From positions 39,303,455 through 39,367,454 of the forward strand of contig CM067066.1 of NCBI GenBank assembly GCA_033980235.1: 64,000 nucleotides of DNA. Direction: 5' to 3'. A model generated the notes under the pieces. It did no database searches. It worked only from the letters and a program-made list of their open reading frames with translations, and was not told where the DNA came from. The stretch's first letter is position 1; every line of letters begins with the position of its first letter. This document shows, in pieces, positions 59,400 through 64,000 of the stretch. Made by a program: the position numbers and the translations under genes. The stretch comes from Diadema setosum. Taxonomy: Eukaryota; Echinodermata; Echinoidea; Diadematoida; Diadematidae.

Positions 59400-59725
59400 C
59401 GAAAGGCAGCAACTTGAAGGTCCCTACTTCGTGATTGGTCAAAAGTTTTTGAACGTCTAGTCACGAGAACATTATCGCAGACGGGATTGGCTGTTTGACC
59501 TGAGCTGGAACAAGTGTGTACCAACGCCTGCGCTACGCACGTACGGTACATGGCGTTGGATGCACAGCATGCAGTACTCCTGCAGCACAAGCGGGCGCGA
59601 GCCTGGCCTGCGATGAATCACACAGGAGCGTGTGGCTGCTGTTCGGATCGGACGGAGACGGGGCAGCGCTACGCTAAATAACGCAAGCGCTTCTTATTCT
59701 CGATCTTTGGCTGTTTACTGTCAAG
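59400..59725 (+). promoter_or_regulatory. DENND11 promoter, CpG-rich with two inverted CCAAT boxes
   Basis: CpG-rich from about 59450. ATTGG boxes at 59434 and 59486 (CCAAT on the minus strand), no TATA box. The start codon itself lies in CAAGATGGCGAC, a YY1-type motif found at the start of many housekeeping genes. Confidence 0.6.
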
Positions 59726-59933
59726 ATGGCGACCTCCACGAGCGATAAATCACCGCTCCTAGTGAATATTGAAGATGATTCTGTGGACGTGTTGAAGCCT
59801 AAATCGCAACTGAAGCCTTCACCAACGAAGCCAGGGGCCACAGAGGGAAGAAGAGAGGCAGAAGATGGACAGACTATACCGTTTTCCGATGACATCGTCG
59901 CTGTTTTTGTGGTAGCCTTTGATACTCGTTCAG
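59726..59933 (+). CDS. DENND11: DENND11 (LCHN) coding exon 1, partial gene
   Basis: 69 codons plus one base, ATG in good context, donor gtacgt, phase 1. The N-terminus is a Ser/Lys/Pro-rich disordered region (MATSTSDKSPLLV..), followed by DDIVAVFVVAFDTRS, which closely matches the start of the conserved core of vertebrate DENND11 (VVAVFVVTFDPRSG). The family has a DENN fold and is thought to act in Rab regulation or neuritogenesis; its exact substrate is not settled. Exon 2, expected to begin with the Gly-Asn and VEW..PQDIDLEG region, was not found before 64000, so the gene continues beyond the window. Confidence 0.85.
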
Positions 59934-60274
59934 GTACGTACGTGTACGTGGTTGGTGGTACGTACAGCTCAGTGACAACAATGCTTGCATGCTCCTTGCA
60001 CATCACATGATGGCAGCCCACAGTCCTACTCGGCTCAGCCAAGAAATGGCAGTCGTACAGTACATACAAGACAAGAGCACATGTGCTTGCCTAGTTGTAG
60101 TAGATCATGTCTAATGACAATGTATTCTCACCAATACGCAATAGCAAGATGTGGACTCAATAAAGGTGGAGCCTGGTAACGCCAATGCCATGGTGCGGTT
60201 GGCCCTTTAAATTTACAGTGTATGGTAGGGGTCCAACCCACCGACCGGGTCCATAACGACCGACCGCGCATTAT

Positions 60275-60438
60275 CAGGGGCGGATCCAGGGAGGACCACA
60301 AACGGCGCACGCCCCCCCTTTATTTTTTGTTGAAACAAAAGAAATAAAAAGAAAAAAATGGGGGGAGGGGTGCGTGTGCCCCCCCCTTTATTTTTGTAAA
60401 CACGCCCCCTCTTTACGAAATTCCTGGATCCGCCTCTG
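60275..60438. mobile_element. CAGTGGCGGATCCAGG-ended MITE, copy 2
   Basis: CAGGGGCGGATCCAGG and inverted CCTGGATCCGCCTCTG, 164 bp, flanked by ATTAT on both sides. Interior has the same CCCCCCTTTATTTTT / AAAAATGGGGGG arms as copy 1. In DENND11 intron 1. Confidence 0.83.
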
Positions 60439-62613
60439 ATTATAATGGCATTGCGCGTACAGAAAGAAAATGTACGCATGGGACTACGCGCAACGGTGTT
60501 CGATTCTTCACTGGGCTACGCTACCGAGTAAAATGTGGCGAAAACAACTAAGTATTCCCTCTAAATTACTGAAATTTAGCAAAATCGAACAAGGTTTATC
60601 GTGTAACTACATATAACTAGGCCTACCTTTGCTGACTTGTTGTTAGATGTAGAGTATCCTTCCGTAATAAATTTGACGATTTTGACCGCAAAATTGTCAC
60701 TGCCGCTTGTACGATCGTGCACACACGTTACACATACACATGACATAAACATTTTGTCGCCCGCTACGACTGTACGAGTTGATGCAGAAACGAGAAATGA
60801 ATGTGAAAAAACAAACCGACTCATCTAATTTATTTCAATTACGATGAAAAGTTTCCTAATGAAAATCAAGTCAAATTCATCAAACAGTCCTTCAAAAGTA
60901 ATATCGAAGGATTCAAAATATATTCAAATATTATTGGAGAAAAAAATTACGACTAGAAAAAAACAGCAGCTTGTCGAAAACACGCGTTTAAGTACGCTTT
61001 ATACGTATTGTCAATAGAGGGCGGGGTGGTCGGTCGATATGAGCCCGGCAACTGAGTGCGGAAAAAATGACACCCCACGCGTTCGAAGCCGCCATCTAGA
61101 GTGCGTACCTCAGATCGCATTTTCAGTGCGCGCTTGTGAATCCGGAGTATTTTCTCCACACGTGAGTAAAATTTCAGGCAAATTGTGAGATTTTTCACGT
61201 TTCTATTGATAGAAAAACGTTAGGTGTCCGATATTATGAACACCCAACCATACAAGAATAGACCTCGAACAGTGTCGTTACATTTAAATCACATTTCACA
61301 TCCCTTTCTGGTTTCAGCAACTGAGTACAATTATCTGTCACACCGAGTTTGAATAATCATGTACATGATGTAGACCAAGGCTAACCCAGGGCACTGCCAC
61401 CTAATAACCAGTGCTCATTGGCAGCCTATATCATATGCTTCACATTTAGGCCAGCCAGTGCTGCAGTTGTGATATGTAAGTAGAACCATCTATGCCGACT
61501 TTTGGATGTGTTCTTTTAAAATCTTGTTGAACCGTAGTATTATACTTGATCTGGACAACGGCTTTGATTGAATTCAACCAATCAGTCAGTACGAAATGAC
61601 ATCACACAGTTTGGCGATGCATTAGGGCAACGTCAGATAGATCTATAGTTATTGACCCAACTTTTTCTCTTTTTGGGGGGGGGGGGAAGGGAGGCCATCA
61701 GGCCAATGTTGACTCAACAGTGAGAGATAAACATTGGTCAATAGTGCAAATGATGTTAAGCCAACTTAGCAACTATACCTCTTTTACTCATGTTGACGTT
61801 GCCTCAACGTTAAACCAACATTGTATTAACCACTTTTCCACGTGCCCCACCTTGTTACAACATTATATTACACCAACCTCTTTTCTACTCTTGTTATTTC
61901 AAGAAAATGTTTCAAGAGAATTAACCTAGTGTGTGTTCTTACAGTTTATCAAAGGTAATAAACATGACATTCAATGAACTGCCAAGACAATCACTGCTTC
62001 TTGATATTAAGTTTTCTAGTCACACATGCAAAGTAACATTTGGGACTATGTGACGAGGAGTGATGAGAGAATGTATTTTTGTATTCATTTAGATACCAAA
62101 TTCCACCTAACCAAACTGCACCATAATCACATAGGAATTGTAGTGCTCAGTTCTACTTTATAACGTATTTCCCTTATGTAAATTTGAACCAAATACATGT
62201 AGAATGTTGGGAAGTATTGTTAACTATTAGTTAGTAAGTATGCAATGTCATCAGAACAAGAACCATTTAAATGGTCTTCGATGTACATTGCTTATCTACA
62301 TGATTTTGAAACTGAAGTTGACCATCTAATTTTGTATGTGAATACCACTATGCAGGTAGACTCTATGGTGTCTTTCAGGTAACAGAATCTTACAATCATG
62401 AAATGTGTGTGATATGATTTTTTAGTCCCACAGGTTACTAGAAAGACACCATACTTCCACATCCATATGAAATTAGACAGCTAACTTCAATTTAAAAATT
62501 GCTCAGGCAGCAAGACTTACGAGTGAGATATTACTTAGAGTAATTGCATCGCATGTTGACATTGATATCCAATGCTTCCCAACATCCAATTTGGTTCATA
62601 TGTACGCTCATGA
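60439..62613. other. DENND11 intron 1, no gene recognised
   Basis: G run 61674-61688. Region 61690-61850 carries repeated CAATGTTGACTCAAC / AACGTTAAACCAACATTG words in both orientations. No exon of DENND11 seen. Confidence 0.45.
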
Positions 62614-62886
62614 TTAAAGGGAACCCAAACCCAAAGAGCAATGTGGATTGGGTGAAAGTAGCAAAAGTACACATCAGTGAAAGTTTAAGAAAATCGGACA
62701 TTCGATGCAAAAGTTATAAATTGTTAAAGTTTGGGTGTTGGAACCACTGGATAGGAGACTACTAGAGGTTATGACATATGTGTGGACAACAATATAAAGA
62801 AAATGTGTGTAACTTCAATGAAAAATGAATTTTTGTAGAATTCCCTTTATATTTTCTTTATATTGTTGTCCACACACATGTCATAG
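62614..62886. mobile_element. Fragment of a TTAAAGG-ended foldback element
   Basis: Starts ATTAAAGGGAACCCAAACCC and contains the hairpin ATGACATATGTGTGGACAAC / inverse 62862-62882 (with CAATATAAAGAAAAT), as in the copies at 12055 and 25679. Right end missing. Confidence 0.72.
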
Positions 62887-62889
62887 TGT

Positions 62890-63168
62890 GTTTGATGAAC
62901 ATTGGCCTTGAAATGGCTGAGATACCCCAAAAAAGTGATCCTAATAAAATATTCAGGCCACAACTTTTATTAAGATTTCTTTGTTTTACCTTTTTTTTTT
63001 TAGATACAGCTGTATCTCGGTCATTTCAAAACTGATATTTACATCAAATAAACTTTTGATTCTCCTTATTATTGTATGTTCTGTAACATTTCATAGAGTG
63101 TTTTTGAATATCTTGCAAAACATTACAAGCTGAATTCTCACCTCAACCAGTACTGTACAGTCCCTTTA
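62890..63168. mobile_element. Right half of a GTACAG-ended foldback element
   Basis: Matches 43095-43347: AAATGGCTGAGATACCCC.., TCTTTGTTTTACC, CTCACCTCAACCAGTACTGT, ending TACAGTCCCTTTA. The left half is replaced by the previous fragment; the two meet at 62886-62890. Confidence 0.78.
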
Positions 63169-64000
63169 TTGATATTACTCATACATTGTATGTGAGATCC
63201 AAATTGAGGGAGTATACTTGTGCACTTTTCATATTTGTAACAAATATGAAAAGGATATAATATGTGAATTTTGTTCAGCCAAATTTACTCTTCCAGAAAG
63301 AGGTAAATTTTTGAAATATAGGTTTACAGAAGATATCCATGTATGGTGTTGGGAATATTGTAGACAAGTTACAATTTCAAAAAGTATCACATGATCCTGG
63401 GCTGTAATATGGGATGTATACACTTACTACCCTCTGGGGAAACATAAGATTCTTTGTGTATCACATGTTTTGAGGGGTTGGGTTGGGGGAAGGAGGGGTT
63501 CAGTGCAGCAGATTCAAAGAAACACACTGTGAACAGACACACCCAACATTCAATTTGCCGGTAAGAGGAGTAAATGTCAGCTGCTAAGGTGCCCATGACA
63601 CTCATCGTATAAAAAGACAGGTATATTGTCTTGAGCCTCCACAATACATACAGTAATTATGTTAAGCATGAAGACAGCAGACCTGCTGGTAGGGATTTTC
63701 AGTGAAGTACAAATTAACTTAAATGCAGTTCTTTGCCTCGTGGTGACTCACATGGGCAAAGCCTTTAGCATGAGAGTTATTCAATTTTAGTGAACATATT
63801 ATGCTGATAAAATTTATGATGTGGAAAGCATTGACATAGATACCACCTACTTATAGAATTGTTGCCAAACGGACAAAAAGTGTCATGGAGAAAAGGGGTT
63901 TTGGTATTTTGTAACTTATAGCATAAAAGTGCTAATCATAGATATGTATGCTTTCAAAGGTAGGGAATCCCATTTGCATGCCTCAAATGAAGAGTTGTAT
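63169..64000. other. Right end of window, DENND11 intron
   Basis: No gene or element recognised; a G-rich stretch near 63473-63500. Confidence 0.45.

Noticed and set aside
60000..64000. Second exon of DENND11
   Set aside because: Looked for the GN(x)VEW / PQDIDLEG region in the plus-strand frames without success; probably beyond the window.

Overview
The window is animal nuclear DNA: intron-rich, AT-rich and full of short non-autonomous transposable elements, with GT/AG introns and conserved animal genes. The gene set is a MARVEL four-span protein, a single-exon Toll-like receptor, PNKP and DENND11. Together with the repeat types (hairpin-ended families, TTAA- and TA-flanked foldback elements), this best fits a marine deuterostome, most likely an echinoderm such as a sea urchin or sea star. 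The species is an inference, not something read directly from the sequence.

Layout. 1-1.5 kb: 3' flank of a minus-strand gene. 1.5-26.5 kb: a MARVEL-domain gene (minus strand, 4 coding exons, 183 aa). Its 21.6-kb first intron carries nested foldback elements and a 12-kb array of about 2-kb repeats (13.6-25.5 kb). 26.5-27.1 kb: a CpG-rich region, probably a divergent promoter for the MARVEL gene and PNKP. 28.55-54.65 kb: PNKP (plus strand, 15 coding exons, 634 aa), complete and in frame across every junction: FHA domain, long charged linker, DxDGT phosphatase, P-loop kinase. 45.7-48.5 kb: an intronless Toll-like receptor on the minus strand inside PNKP intron 10, with an unusual TIR domain. 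54.9-59.4 kb: intergenic repeats, including one element holding three dated insertions. 59.73-59.93 kb: first coding exon of DENND11 (plus strand); the rest lies beyond the right edge.

The genes are not an operon and share no evident pathway. The main novelty is in the repeats. Several foldback elements have different stems but the same 21-nt apex geometry and a conserved CGAAG-containing loop. A hierarchical array carries terminal palindromes, tRNA-Leu-like segments and regularly placed TGATGACGTCATCA palindromes. A short AAACTTGGCA-type module recurs in families that otherwise look unrelated. Exon boundaries were read by eye from splice signals and frame; no alignment or database search was run.
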